DNA of 64,000 nt from RGIG3002 sp045546775 (GCA_045546775.1 JAZQDM010000063.1:124001-188000), one strand, 5' to 3'. Positions 52,516 to 62,070 are shown, counted from the stretch's first letter. The notes: a model not told the origin generated them from the sequence alone. Numbers and translations: made by a program.

Positions 52516-53457
52516 ATGGATAGAGTAAATGTAGTCATTCCCACATACAAACCGGACGGGAAGTTTTTAAAACTGGTAGAAATGTTGGAAAAACAAACCG
52601 TACAACCGGAACGTATTATTGTGATGAATACGGAAGAAAAGTATTTAGACAAACTCTTGTATGGAAGAAAGTTTGAGGAAAATTACAATAACATAGATGT
52701 TTTTCATATTTCCAAAAGGGAGTTTGACCACGGAAAAACGAGACATCTTGGCATGAAAAAGGCAGACAGTGAATATGTACTATTTATGACACAGGATGCG
52801 GTTCCGGCAGATGAGCAGCTTGTAGAACAACTGTTGGCCGCATTTGCGGAGCCGGATACGGCGGTTGCTTACGCCAGACAGTTGCCGGATGAAAATTGTG
52901 GGGTGATTGAACGTTTTACAAGAACATTCAATTATCCGGACAAAAGCGTTGTGAAAAGCAAGAAAGATTTGGATACGCTTGGTATCAAGACATTTTTTTG
53001 CTCCAATGTATGTGCCATGTACAAGAAAAGTATTTACGAAGAATTGGGCGGTTTTGTGCGTCATACTATTTTCAATGAAGATATGATTTTTGCGGCAGAG
53101 GCCATCAAATCAGAGTTCAAAATTGTTTATCGGGCGCAGGCACAAGTCGTACATTCGCACAATTACACAAACATGGAACAGTTAAAGAGAAACTTTGATT
53201 TGGGCGTTTCACAGGCAGACCACCCGGAAATATTTGAAGGAATATCCTCCGGAAGCGAAGGGAAAAAACTGGTCAAACAGACAATACAGTACTTGTGGAG
53301 AAACAAATACAAAAGATATATTCCAAAGTTGTTTGTGCAAAGCGGATACAAATACATGGGATATCTGCTTGGAAAAAAATATAAAAAACTTCCGAAAAAG
53401 ATGGTGCAGAAGTTGACAACCAATAAGGCATTTTGGGATAATGATACGGGTATTTAG
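52516..53457 (+). CDS. GT2 glycosyltransferase (rhamnosyltransferase-like)
   Basis: 313 residues. VNVVIPTYKPDGKFLKLVEM, a REFDHGKTRHLGMKKADSEY segment, LFMTQDAVPADEQL (TQDAxP as in rhamnosyltransferases such as RgpB-like enzymes) and FNEDMIFAAEAIKSEFK are visible; a basic C-terminal helix follows. ACGGAGAACAAC sets ATG 52516; a GTG at 52498 is in frame. It lies 20 bp before glmS, without a recognisable terminator in between, so glmS may be read from the same transcript. Confidence 0.88.
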   Translation: MDRVNVVIPTYKPDGKFLKLVEMLEKQTVQPERIIVMNTEEKYLDKLLYGRKFEENYNNIDVFHISKREFDHGKTRHLGMKKADSEYVLFMTQDAVPADEQLVEQLLAAFAEPDTAVAYARQLPDENCGVIERFTRTFNYPDKSVVKSKKDLDTLGIKTFFCSNVCAMYKKSIYEELGGFVRHTIFNEDMIFAAEAIKSEFKIVYRAQAQVVHSHNYTNMEQLKRNFDLGVSQADHPEIFEGISSGSEGKKLVKQTIQYLWRNKYKRYIPKLFVQSGYKYMGYLLGKKYKKLPKKMVQKLTTNKAFWDNDTGI

Positions 53458-53477
53458 GAATAAGACGGAGGAATGCT

Positions 53478-55304
53478 ATGTGTGGAATTGTTGGATATAT
53501 AGGTAAAAAGCAGGCGGCACCGATTATTTTAAACGGGCTTGCCAAATTGGAATACAGAGGATATGATTCGGCCGGAATGGCAATTTTTGATGGTGATAAA
53601 ATTAATATCAAAAAATCGGTCGGAAGATTGAATGTGTTGGAAAATCTGACACACGGCGGAGAGACGATGCCGGGAGTTTTAGGAATCGGACATACGCGTT
53701 GGGCAACGCATGGGGCGCCCAGTGATGAAAACTCTCATCCGCATTTCAACAAAGACGAAACGATAGCCGTAGTGCATAACGGCATTATTGAAAATTATAT
53801 TCCTTTAAAGAAAAAAATGACGGACAAAGGATATAAATTCCTTTCCGAAACCGATACAGAAGTGTTGGCCCATCTTTTGGACTATTATTATAAAGGCAAT
53901 CCTTTAGAGGCCATTACAAAGGTACTTCATCGTGTGGAAGGCTCTTATGCACTTGGTATTATGTTTGCGGACCATCCGGACGAAATTTTTGCAGTAAGAA
54001 AAGACAGTCCTTTGATTGTAGGACAAAATGAGGAAGGTTGTTTTATTGCATCCGATGTACCGGCTGTGCTGAAATATACAAGAACCGTCACTTACGTGGA
54101 TAACAATGAAATTGTACGTCTGCGCGAAGACCATATGCATTTTTATACCGTAGATGAAGAAGAAATTATCAAAACTCCGGTGACGATTGATTGGGATGCC
54201 AATGCGGCAGAAAAGGGCGGTTACGATCATTTTATGCTGAAAGAAATGTACGAGCAGCCCAAAACCGTAAACGATACTATTTCTCCGAGAATTAAGGATG
54301 ACGATATTGTGATTGAAGAGTTGCATATGTCGGATGATGAGATTGCAGCTATTAAGAAGATTCATATTGTTGCCTGTGGTTCTGCATATCATACCGGTGT
54401 GACAGCAAAATATGTGATTGAAGGTCTGGCACGCATTCCGGTGGAAGTGGATGTGGCCTCCGAATTCCGCTACCGTAACCCGATTTTGGAAGAGGGCGCT
54501 TTGGTCATTGTCATCAGCCAGTCCGGTGAGACCGCGGATACACTTGCGGCACTCAGAGAATCGAAAGCGCGCGGCTTTAAAGTGCTTGGTATTGTAAATG
54601 TTGTGGGTAGTTCCATTGCCAGAGAGGCAGATAACGTTATGTACACATGGGCAGGACCGGAAATAGCAGTTGCGACAACAAAAGCATACAGTGCGCAGCT
54701 TGTTGCGCTGTATTTGCTTGCACTCAAATTTGCAAAGGTCAAAGGAATGATTTCGCCGGAGCAGTTTAGTGAAATGTTGGCAGACATAAAATGCCTTCCG
54801 GACCAGATTGAACTTTTGTTAAATAACAAAGAGAAAATACAGCGTTTTGCAAACCGTTATATCGGTGCAAAAGATGTGTTCTTTATCGGACGCGGAATTG
54901 ATTACGCGATTTCGTTGGAAGGCTCGTTGAAATTGAAAGAAATCTCCTATATTCATTCGGAAGCTTATGCGGCAGGAGAATTGAAACATGGGACCATTTC
55001 TCTTATGGAAGAAGGAACGCTCGTTGCTGCAGTTTCTACACAGCCTGAACTGTTCCAAAAAACAATCAGCAATATGGTTGAGGTGAAGGCGAGAGGCGCT
55101 TTTGTTTTGGCAGTTACTTGCGAAGGAAACAAAGAGATTGAAAAAGCAGCAGATTATGTTATTTATATTCCGGAAACAAATCCGTATTTTGCAAACTCAC
55201 TTGCTATCATTCCGTTGCAACTTTTTGGTTATTATGTTGCCGTTGGCAAAGGCTGTGATGTGGATAAACCGAGAAATCTTGCGAAATCGGTTACTGTGGA
55301 GTAA
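53478..55304 (+). CDS. glmS: Glutamine-fructose-6-phosphate aminotransferase (isomerizing)
   Basis: 608 residues, normal length. Makes glucosamine-6-phosphate for wall and polysaccharide amino sugars. The N-terminal amidotransferase has the nucleophile Cys2 in MCGIVGYIG and the motif GHTRWATHGAPS; two SIS domains follow (HIVACGSAYHTGVTAKYVIE; VISQSGETADTLAALRESKA; FIGRGIDYAISLEGSLKLKE). The end DKPRNLAKSVTVE is the classic C-terminus. There is only a 20-bp gap upstream, so no room for a glmS ribozyme. Confidence 0.98.
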   Translation: MCGIVGYIGKKQAAPIILNGLAKLEYRGYDSAGMAIFDGDKINIKKSVGRLNVLENLTHGGETMPGVLGIGHTRWATHGAPSDENSHPHFNKDETIAVVHNGIIENYIPLKKKMTDKGYKFLSETDTEVLAHLLDYYYKGNPLEAITKVLHRVEGSYALGIMFADHPDEIFAVRKDSPLIVGQNEEGCFIASDVPAVLKYTRTVTYVDNNEIVRLREDHMHFYTVDEEEIIKTPVTIDWDANAAEKGGYDHFMLKEMYEQPKTVNDTISPRIKDDDIVIEELHMSDDEIAAIKKIHIVACGSAYHTGVTAKYVIEGLARIPVEVDVASEFRYRNPILEEGALVIVISQSGETADTLAALRESKARGFKVLGIVNVVGSSIAREADNVMYTWAGPEIAVATTKAYSAQLVALYLLALKFAKVKGMISPEQFSEMLADIKCLPDQIELLLNNKEKIQRFANRYIGAKDVFFIGRGIDYAISLEGSLKLKEISYIHSEAYAAGELKHGTISLMEEGTLVAAVSTQPELFQKTISNMVEVKARGAFVLAVTCEGNKEIEKAADYVIYIPETNPYFANSLAIIPLQLFGYYVAVGKGCDVDKPRNLAKSVTVE

Positions 55305-55403
55305 AGAAAATGGGACTATGTGCAGTTTGCGAAGTGTTTAACAAATAATGCATAGTTTTATCACAAAAAAGACACAAAACGTGGCTATACTAAATGCATA
55401 GCA

Positions 55404-55446
55404 ACCTCCTGCTGACAAGAAGGGTCTGCGGGAGGTCTTTTTATTT
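55404..55446 (+). terminator. Terminator between glmS and the HtrA gene
   Basis: ACCTCCTGC and GCGGGAGGT pair (one T-G pair) around a 15-nt loop, followed by CTTTTTATTT. A TATACT at 55386-55391 just upstream could also be a -10 box, in which case the hairpin would act as an early attenuator of the HtrA gene. Confidence 0.7.
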
Positions 55447-55467
55447 AACAGAAAAGAGGGAAAGAAT

Positions 55468-56739
55468 ATGTACAACGATAATATAAATCAGCCCAACCGG
55501 GAAATTCGCAAAAAAAATGCTGGCGGAAGCGGTTTGAAGAAATTTTTTGCCTGCGTTGGTCTTGGCATTTGTTTTGGCGTGTGTGCAGGCTTAAGTTTTT
55601 ATGCAGTAGAGCGTATTACCGGAATGGGGGAAACGGAAAAAACAGTAGTGTCAGAAGAAATCGAGCAACTAGAAGAAGAGACCGTGGAGGCAGAGAAGGA
55701 AACGCAAAAAATAGAGCTTGTTGAGACATCCAGCATTTCTACTGTTGCGTCGGATGTAAGCGATATGGTAGAGGAAGTTATGCCGGCAATGGTTTCCATC
55801 GTAAATACGTATACCGCCAATATTTCTTTCTTTGGTCAAACCATGAGCCAGGAGGAAAGTGCCAGCGGTTCCGGCATTATTGTCGGAATCAGCGAGGAGG
55901 AGTTGCTGATTGCAACCAACTATCATGTTATTGAAGATGCGGAAGAATTAGCGGTATCCTTTGTGGACGATTCGGTTGCCATGGCAAAAATGAAAGGTAC
56001 GGATCCGTCTATGGATTTGGCGGTAATCGCAATTCCACTTGAAGAGTTAGAAAAAAATACGTTAAAAAATATTGCCATAGCACAGTTGGGAGACTCGGAT
56101 AAGCTGCAGCTGGGAGAACCTGCGATTGCCATAGGAAATGCACTTGGCTATGGGCAGTCGGTTACAACCGGTGTCATCAGCGCGCTTGACAGAGAACTTG
56201 CTGTTTCCGATACGATGAGCGGAAAATTCATCCAAACAAATGCGGCGATCAATCCGGGAAATTCCGGCGGTGCGCTTTTAAATATCAAAGGTGAGGTCAT
56301 AGGTATTAATTCCAACAAAATTGGAGGAAGTGCCATTGAAGGTATGGGATATGCCATTCCGATTTCAGACGCAAAGCCGATTATAGAGGAATTGATGAAT
56401 CGGGAGACAAAAGAAAAAGTAGACAAAGAGGATATGGGATATCTTGGTATCACAGGTGTCACTGTGACAGAAGATGTAGTGTCTGTTTACGGTATGCCAA
56501 AAGGTGTATACGTGACGAATGTTTATCCGAATACCGGAGCCGAAAGAGCCGGACTTGTAAAGGGATGTGTCATCGTTGCATTGGAAGGAATCACCATCCG
56601 TAATATGGACGATTTGGTAGAAGGACTGCAGTATTATGCAGTGGGTGATACGGTAGAGTTAACCGTTATGGAAAGTACGAGAGGCGGATACGAAGAAAGA
56701 ACCATATCTGTAACGCTTGGAACAAAAATTGAAAATTAA
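55468..56739 (+). CDS. HtrA/DegP-like serine protease
   Basis: 423 residues. A cytoplasmic N-terminal tail, a membrane helix at about 28-48 (CVGLGICFGVCAGLSFYAV), a Glu-rich linker, a trypsin-like domain with the full triad (His in IATNYHVIEDA, Asp in PSMDLAVIAI, Ser in NPGNSGGALL) and one C-terminal PDZ domain (GVYVTNVYPNTGAERAGLVK). It degrades or refolds damaged proteins outside the membrane. AAAGAGGGAAAG precedes ATG 55468. It is framed by terminators and is therefore a single-gene unit. Confidence 0.96.
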   Translation: MYNDNINQPNREIRKKNAGGSGLKKFFACVGLGICFGVCAGLSFYAVERITGMGETEKTVVSEEIEQLEEETVEAEKETQKIELVETSSISTVASDVSDMVEEVMPAMVSIVNTYTANISFFGQTMSQEESASGSGIIVGISEEELLIATNYHVIEDAEELAVSFVDDSVAMAKMKGTDPSMDLAVIAIPLEELEKNTLKNIAIAQLGDSDKLQLGEPAIAIGNALGYGQSVTTGVISALDRELAVSDTMSGKFIQTNAAINPGNSGGALLNIKGEVIGINSNKIGGSAIEGMGYAIPISDAKPIIEELMNRETKEKVDKEDMGYLGITGVTVTEDVVSVYGMPKGVYVTNVYPNTGAERAGLVKGCVIVALEGITIRNMDDLVEGLQYYAVGDTVELTVMESTRGGYEERTISVTLGTKIEN

Positions 56740-56755
56740 AAAGTAATTGGAAAAG

Positions 56756-56785
56756 TACCGTACAGCCATGTGCGGTATTTTTTTT
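56756..56785 (+). terminator. Rho-independent terminator of the HtrA gene
   Basis: TACCGTACA and TGTGCGGTA pair (one T-G pair) around GCCA, followed by eight T. Confidence 0.88.
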
Positions 56786-56799
56786 AAGAATTTTTTTAC

Positions 56800-56828
56800 T
56801 TGTGACTCGATAAGCAATCATCTATAAT
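56800..56828 (+). promoter_or_regulatory. Sigma-A promoter of clpX
   Basis: TTGTGA (56800-56805), 17-bp spacer, perfect TATAAT (56823-56828). The clpX start is 60 bp downstream. Confidence 0.8.
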
Positions 56829-56888
56829 AAGATGTGTGTATGGGAAGACAGGCTAAGAGTGTAAGATAAAAAAGAAATGAGGATAAAA

Positions 56889-58517
56889 ATGTCAGATATA
56901 GAAAAGAACAATTATAACGACAGTGATTATGAAGAGGTTTGTTTTATTTGCCGCAGACCGGAAAGTAAAGCAGGCAGAATGTTTCATTTGCCGCAAAATA
57001 TTTGTGTGTGCAACGATTGTATGCACAAAACAATGGATACGGTCAGCCAGATGGATACAAATGGTATGTTAAATGATCCGAATATGATGCAGCAGTGGAT
57101 GAACATGACAAGCATGAGTGATTTTGCAAATATGCAAGGCGGTTTTTCGGGTGGCTTTGAGCCGGATGATGAGGAAGAAGAGGACGTTGTTTCTTTGGAA
57201 GACGGAGAAGAACCGGAAACGGTTACCGAAGACGATGATGAACCGGAAGAAAAGAAAGCACAAAAGAAAAACCGCTATAAACAGCCGTTTATGGGTGGTT
57301 TTCCGAATATCAGCTTTGTCAATCTCTCCGATTTGCAAGGCGACGGAGGCATTCCGAACAGACAGCGTCTGAAAAAGAAAAAGGGCAATAAAAAGCCGAT
57401 CCTTGATATCAAAAACATACCGGCGCCGCACAAAATCAAAGCCCAGCTGGATGAGTATATTGTAGGACAGGAGCACGCAAAGAAGGTCATTTCGGTTGCG
57501 GTTTACAACCACTACAAGCGCGTGGCAACAGGAACGATGGATGAGATTGAGATTGAAAAATCCAACATGCTTATGATCGGACCTACCGGATGCGGTAAGA
57601 CATATCTTGTCAAAACGCTTGCCAGACTGCTTGATGTGCCGCTTGCCATTACCGATGCTACAACATTGACAGAGGCCGGTTATATTGGCGACGATATCGA
57701 AAGTGTTGTATCAAAACTTCTCGCGGCGGCAGACAACGATGTAGAACGTGCAGAGCAGGGCATTATTTTTATTGATGAGATTGATAAGATTGCCAAAAAG
57801 AAAAATACGAATTCACGTGATGTGAGCGGAGAATCCGTGCAGCAAGGATTGTTGAAGCTGCTGGAAGGTGCAGAAATAGAAGTGCCGGTAGGCGCAAACA
57901 GCAAAAATGCAATGGTGCCGCTTACGACTGTCAATACAAAAAATATTTTGTTTATTTGCGGTGGTGCATTTCCGGATTTGGAAGAGATTATCAAACAGCG
58001 TTTGAACAAACAGACGTCCATCGGATTTAGTGCAGATTTAAAAGACAAATATGACAAAGAAAAAAATATTTTGAGCAAAGTGATTATCGAAGACATCAAA
58101 AAATTCGGATTGATTCCCGAATTTATCGGTCGTCTTCCGATTGTGTATACACTGGAAGGTCTCTCCAAAGAAATGATGATAAAAATTTTGAGAGAGCCGA
58201 AAAATGCTATTTTAAAACAATACCAAAAATTGCTGGAACTGGATGAGGTGAAGCTGGAATTTGATGAAGGAGCACTGGAGGCCATTGCAGATAAGGCGAT
58301 GCAAAAAGATACCGGTGCGAGAGCGCTTCGGGCGATTATTGAAGAATTTATGTTGGATATTATGTATGAAATACCAAAAGATGACAATATCGGCCGGGTG
58401 ACGATTACAAAAGAGTACATCGAAGGAACCGGAGGACCGGTGATAGAAATCCGCAGCAACCAAATAGAAAGAAAAGAAGAGGTGAATGCACCTCTTGCGG
58501 AGGATGGCATATCATAA
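56889..58517 (+). CDS. clpX: ClpX-type AAA+ unfoldase, long form
   Basis: 542 residues, clearly longer than the usual 420 or so. The N-terminal zinc domain has CFIC at 18-21 and CNDC at 41-44. Between about residues 45 and 155 lies an additional Met-rich then strongly acidic stretch (DDEEEEDVVSLEDGEEPE). The AAA+ core follows: LDEYIVGQEHAKKVISVAVY, GPTGCGKTYLVKTLA (Walker A), the pore-loop AGYIGDDIE in place of GYVGED, IIFIDEIDKIAKKK (Walker B) and GFIPEFIGRLP-like sensor sequence. No clpP is adjacent. AGGA before ATG 56889 decides against ATG 56877. It unfolds substrates for ClpP or acts alone. Confidence 0.9.
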   Translation: MSDIEKNNYNDSDYEEVCFICRRPESKAGRMFHLPQNICVCNDCMHKTMDTVSQMDTNGMLNDPNMMQQWMNMTSMSDFANMQGGFSGGFEPDDEEEEDVVSLEDGEEPETVTEDDDEPEEKKAQKKNRYKQPFMGGFPNISFVNLSDLQGDGGIPNRQRLKKKKGNKKPILDIKNIPAPHKIKAQLDEYIVGQEHAKKVISVAVYNHYKRVATGTMDEIEIEKSNMLMIGPTGCGKTYLVKTLARLLDVPLAITDATTLTEAGYIGDDIESVVSKLLAAADNDVERAEQGIIFIDEIDKIAKKKNTNSRDVSGESVQQGLLKLLEGAEIEVPVGANSKNAMVPLTTVNTKNILFICGGAFPDLEEIIKQRLNKQTSIGFSADLKDKYDKEKNILSKVIIEDIKKFGLIPEFIGRLPIVYTLEGLSKEMMIKILREPKNAILKQYQKLLELDEVKLEFDEGALEAIADKAMQKDTGARALRAIIEEFMLDIMYEIPKDDNIGRVTITKEYIEGTGGPVIEIRSNQIERKEEVNAPLAEDGIS

Positions 58518-58543
58518 AAGCAAGGACGCATGTGGGGTGAAAC

Positions 58544-60265
58544 ATGCCAAGTTGCGAGGAAATTATCCAGTCAAATGAATACATGGATTTGATTATAGAT
58601 TATGTTGTACCGGAGGCCTATGAAGCAGTGCTTGGGTCGGAGAGGTGTTCGATTCAAGTGGACGAACAATACCGGATATGGTATGCGAATCGAAGAAATC
58701 TTCCGTCGATTAATGTTTCGGAGTATACTTACCAGTATATTCCGAAATTGTATGCACCAATACAAAATGATTTTAATACATTAAATCTTTCAGAAACAGG
58801 GAGTCTGCGTGTACAACGGCCGCCGTTGTCATTGACAGGCAGTGGGACTGTTATTGCCATTATCGATACGGGTATTGATTACCGGAATGCTGCGTTTCGC
58901 AATCCGGATGGTTCCACGAGGATTTTGGCCATATGGGATCAAACGTTATTGCAAAGCGATTACCCACAATTTCGTGCGCCGATTGGAATACCATATGGTG
59001 TGGAATTTACAAGAGAAGACATTAACCGGTCGTTGCGTGGAGAAATTCCGCCTTTGCCCACAGGAGATGAAATCGGACATGGCACGGCAGTGGCAAGTGT
59101 GGCAGCAGGGAGTAACATTCAAAATGGTTTAGACTTTTTGGGAGCTGCCCCAAATGCAGACATTGTTGTTGTCAAATTAAAGCAGGCGAAACCGTATTTG
59201 CGAGAGTATTACCTGATAAGGGAAGGTGCGGTGGCGTTTGCGGAAAACGATGTTATGCTTGGTGTAAAATATGCACAGTCTTTTCGCATCCCACTGGCGC
59301 GTCCTGTTGTAATTTGTCCCGGTATTGGTACGAATATGGGTGACCATGCGGGAAACGTGGCACTGGATGTATACTTGGACAACAGTGCAGCAAAGCGGGG
59401 CCAGGCAATTGTGATTGGCGGTGGAAATGAGGGAAATGCAGCACATCATTTTACAGAACTTTTGTCGCAAACGGATTCATCACAAATACCGCCCTATTCG
59501 GATGTGGAAATCCGAGTCGGCGAAGGAGAACAGGGATTTGTTCTGGAAATGTGGGGAAATGCGCCCAATGTATTTCGTGCATCGGTCGTTTCGCCGGGTG
59601 GAGAAAGAATACCGGATATTTTGCTTGGTCAAGGGCAGAGTGTTACGTATTCTTTTGTATATGAGAACACAAAAATTACAATAGACAGTATTGTAGTAGA
59701 GCAAGGCTCGGGAGACGAGTTGGTTGTATTCCGGTTCAAAGATCCGACACCGGGAATATGGACGATACGTGTATCGGTAATCGGTACCCCATATCAGGCG
59801 GCGTTTCATATGTGGTTGCCTGTGACGGAATTTTTGTCTGCAGAGACCTACTTTTTAAATTCGTCACCGTACACCACTTTGACGGAACCGTCTCTTACAC
59901 CAAACGTGCTGACGGTATCGGTGTACGATGGTGAAAACGGAAGTTTTTATGTGAATTCCGGAAGAGGATATGCAAGAGACGGGAGAATAAAGCCGGATGT
60001 TGCGACACCCGGGGTGGAAGTGCCGACTATCCGCGGAGCTCGTACCGGTGCGAGTATGGCAGCCGCGCTGGCAGCCGGAGCCGTGGCGCAATTTATGGAA
60101 TGGGCAGTTGTACAGGGCGAAAATCCGCTTGTAGAAGGGAAAGAAATTAAAAACTATTTTATAAGGGGTGCGCAGAGAGACGATTACTATTCATACCCAA
60201 ACAGAGAAGTCGGATTCGGAAAACTGAATGTGAATGGTGTGTTTGAAAGTTTGGCAGATATATAA
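58544..60265 (+). CDS. Subtilisin-like S8 serine peptidase (Csp-like)
   Basis: 573 residues. The triad is complete: Asp in IAIIDTGIDYRN (about 106), His in GHGTAVASVAAG (about 180) and Ser in GARTGASMAAALAAG (about 503). A beta-rich insert of about 130 residues (SDVEIRVGEGEQGFVLEMWG) between His and Ser is typical of the clostridial Csp group of spore germination proteases. No signal peptide is seen; the first 95 residues look like a pro-domain. It follows clpX by 26 bp and precedes an lspA-like gene by 14 bp. A role in germination is possible but not shown. Confidence 0.87.
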   Translation: MPSCEEIIQSNEYMDLIIDYVVPEAYEAVLGSERCSIQVDEQYRIWYANRRNLPSINVSEYTYQYIPKLYAPIQNDFNTLNLSETGSLRVQRPPLSLTGSGTVIAIIDTGIDYRNAAFRNPDGSTRILAIWDQTLLQSDYPQFRAPIGIPYGVEFTREDINRSLRGEIPPLPTGDEIGHGTAVASVAAGSNIQNGLDFLGAAPNADIVVVKLKQAKPYLREYYLIREGAVAFAENDVMLGVKYAQSFRIPLARPVVICPGIGTNMGDHAGNVALDVYLDNSAAKRGQAIVIGGGNEGNAAHHFTELLSQTDSSQIPPYSDVEIRVGEGEQGFVLEMWGNAPNVFRASVVSPGGERIPDILLGQGQSVTYSFVYENTKITIDSIVVEQGSGDELVVFRFKDPTPGIWTIRVSVIGTPYQAAFHMWLPVTEFLSAETYFLNSSPYTTLTEPSLTPNVLTVSVYDGENGSFYVNSGRGYARDGRIKPDVATPGVEVPTIRGARTGASMAAALAAGAVAQFMEWAVVQGENPLVEGKEIKNYFIRGAQRDDYYSYPNREVGFGKLNVNGVFESLADI

Positions 60266-60279
60266 ACGGAGAAAAACGT

Positions 60280-60738
60280 ATGATTTTTATCGCGATTGCA
60301 ATTGCTATTGTATGCGTGGAAGCAGTCATAAAAGGAAACATTGAGAGAAAAGAATCCTCTTTCAGTGAGAAAAAATTAAGAGGGTTTTTGCATATAAGAA
60401 AGTATCATAACAACGGCGCTTTTTTAAATCTTTTAGAAAAACGCCGTGGTTTTGTGAAATGGATTTCGGTTTTGTATTGTGTACTGCTAACAGTTTTGTT
60501 TGTAGTAACACTGGGAAAAATGGGAAATGAACTTTTGAAAACAGGACTTGCCCTTTTGTTGGGCGGTGCTTACAGCAACACATATGACCGTTTGCGACGC
60601 AAATATGTGGTGGATTATTTTAGTATACATATTCCGGGGAAGTTTTTTAGAAAGCTTTCGACCGTCATTTTTAACATAGCAGATTTTTGTATTATGATTG
60701 GTGCCATGCTTACGACGATTGCACTGTATGATTTATGA
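60280..60738 (+). CDS. Signal-peptidase-II-like protein (LspA family, divergent)
   Basis: 152 residues, four membrane helices. Family motifs are recognisable: YHNNGAFLN (the N-x-G-x-x-F loop), NTYDRLRRKYVVDYF (first catalytic Asp in VVD) and FNIADFCIMIG (second Asp). The loop between the two Asp is 23 residues instead of about 18, and the N-terminal helix is followed by a longer basic stretch. GGAGAAAAACGT precedes ATG 60280. It may cleave prolipoproteins or a special substrate linked to the S8 protease upstream. The genome may have another, standard lspA. Confidence 0.75.
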   Translation: MIFIAIAIAIVCVEAVIKGNIERKESSFSEKKLRGFLHIRKYHNNGAFLNLLEKRRGFVKWISVLYCVLLTVLFVVTLGKMGNELLKTGLALLLGGAYSNTYDRLRRKYVVDYFSIHIPGKFFRKLSTVIFNIADFCIMIGAMLTTIALYDL

Positions 60739-60804
60739 GGTTTGTGGCAAAATAAAAAGGTGATCTGAGGAGCGTAGAGATAGAACAGAAGGAGCAAAAA
60801 ACAA

Positions 60805-61917
60805 ATGGAAGAAGAACGCAGAGAGCAGTGGAGACAGCAGATTGAGCAGATGAAACGGGAAAAGGCATTGCAGCTTAAGCGTCGTCAACAGATAAAAAAA
60901 ATCATGCCGTATATTGGCGGGGGCATATGTTTGCTTGCTGTCGTGATTGGCGTTTTGGCCTTTGCCGGTAAGCCGGATAAGCAAGAGCAGAACGCGGAGG
61001 CTTTTGCAGCATATAACATGAACTTGGGAGTTTCGGCAGTTCAAAATACCATTGCCAATATGACGCGGCCTAAGGAGGAACCGGCAGAAACGGTACAAGT
61101 TTTTTCTGCCAATGTGACGGATTCCACCGAAAGCATCGGAGAAGAAATTGTAAGCAGCAATGCTGTTATGATTGAACTGGATAGTCATTCGATTATTGCA
61201 AGAAAAGCTGAGACGGAACGGGTTAATCCCGCTTCTATGACGAAGGTGCTTACCGTTCTTGTGGCAGCAGAGCAGTTGGGCGATATGTCTTTGCTCGATG
61301 ATACATTTACGATGACGATTGATATTACGGATTATAGTTTTGTAAACGGATGCAGCAATGCAGGATTTGAAATTGGGGAAACGATAACTGTTCGCGATTT
61401 GTTTTATGGAACAGTTTTGCCATCGGGAGGCGATGCGGCAGTGGGTCTTGCGACTTATATTGCCGGTTCGCATGAAAACTTTGTAGCGCTTATGAATGAG
61501 AAGTTGGACGAGCTTGGTCTTTCTGATACTGCGCATTTTACCAATTGTGTCGGGTTATATGACGAAGAGCATTATTGCACAGTTTATGATATGGCGATGA
61601 TTATGGAGGCGGCACTGCAAAATGAACTTTGCAGGGAAGTGTTGTCAGCACATACGTACACAACTTCGATTACGGAGCAGCATCCGGAGGGCATTCCTTT
61701 GTCCAACTGGTTTTTGCGTCGTATTGAGGATAAAGAGACAGGAGGGCTCGTGGTGTGCGGGAAAACCGGCTATGTGATAGAGTCAGGCAACTGTGCCGTA
61801 AGTTACGGAACGGGCGAAAACGGGAAAAGTTTCATTTGTGTAACGACCGGTGCAACCAGTGTTTGGAAATGCATCTACGATCATGCAGATTTGTACAAAA
61901 AATATATGTCTTTATAA
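60805..61917 (+). CDS. D-alanyl-D-alanine carboxypeptidase (penicillin-binding protein 5/DacF type)
   Basis: 370 residues. A charged cytoplasmic N-terminus with possible coiled coil (EEERREQWRQQIEQMKREK), a membrane helix at about 33-53 (IMPYIGGGICLLAVVIGVLA), a linker and the peptidase S11 domain: NPASMTKVLTVLVA (Ser-x-x-Lys), LPSGGDAAVGLA where the Ser-x-Asn motif is usual (SGND becomes SGGD), and VCGKTGYVIESGN (Lys-Thr-Gly). It trims the terminal D-Ala from the peptidoglycan stem. N-terminal rather than C-terminal anchoring is unusual for PBP5 proteins. AGAAGGAGC precedes ATG 60805. Confidence 0.92.
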   Translation: MEEERREQWRQQIEQMKREKALQLKRRQQIKKIMPYIGGGICLLAVVIGVLAFAGKPDKQEQNAEAFAAYNMNLGVSAVQNTIANMTRPKEEPAETVQVFSANVTDSTESIGEEIVSSNAVMIELDSHSIIARKAETERVNPASMTKVLTVLVAAEQLGDMSLLDDTFTMTIDITDYSFVNGCSNAGFEIGETITVRDLFYGTVLPSGGDAAVGLATYIAGSHENFVALMNEKLDELGLSDTAHFTNCVGLYDEEHYCTVYDMAMIMEAALQNELCREVLSAHTYTTSITEQHPEGIPLSNWFLRRIEDKETGGLVVCGKTGYVIESGNCAVSYGTGENGKSFICVTTGATSVWKCIYDHADLYKKYMSL

Positions 61918-61941
61918 AAGAAAAGGGCATAAAAATTTTGG

Positions 61942-61986
61942 AAACCGCACCATATAGTTTGTAAGTAAACTATATGGTGCGGTTTT
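61942..61986. terminator. Strong terminator after the carboxypeptidase gene
   Basis: AAACCGCACCATATAGTTT pairs perfectly over 19 bases with AAACTATATGGTGCGGTTT around GTAAGT. Only TTTT follows, but the stem also has As on the left, so it may work on both strands. Confidence 0.82.
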
Positions 61987-62041
61987 AACATAAAATTTTA
62001 TAGTTCTAATCATATGAGATTCTCTCAAGTAAAAAACTCCC

Positions 62042-62070
62042 TTGCAACTTAAAAAACACTGTGCTATAAT
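62042..62070 (+). promoter_or_regulatory. Strong sigma-A promoter of the carboxyltransferase gene
   Basis: TTGCAA (62042-62047), 17-bp spacer and perfect TATAAT (62065-62070) with an extended TGC before it. The leader to ATG 62158 is about 80 nt and AT-rich; no riboswitch is seen in it. Confidence 0.85.

Noticed and set aside
53458..53477. glmS ribozyme upstream of glmS
   Set aside because: Only 20 bp separate the preceding gene from glmS, so the ribozyme cannot fit there.
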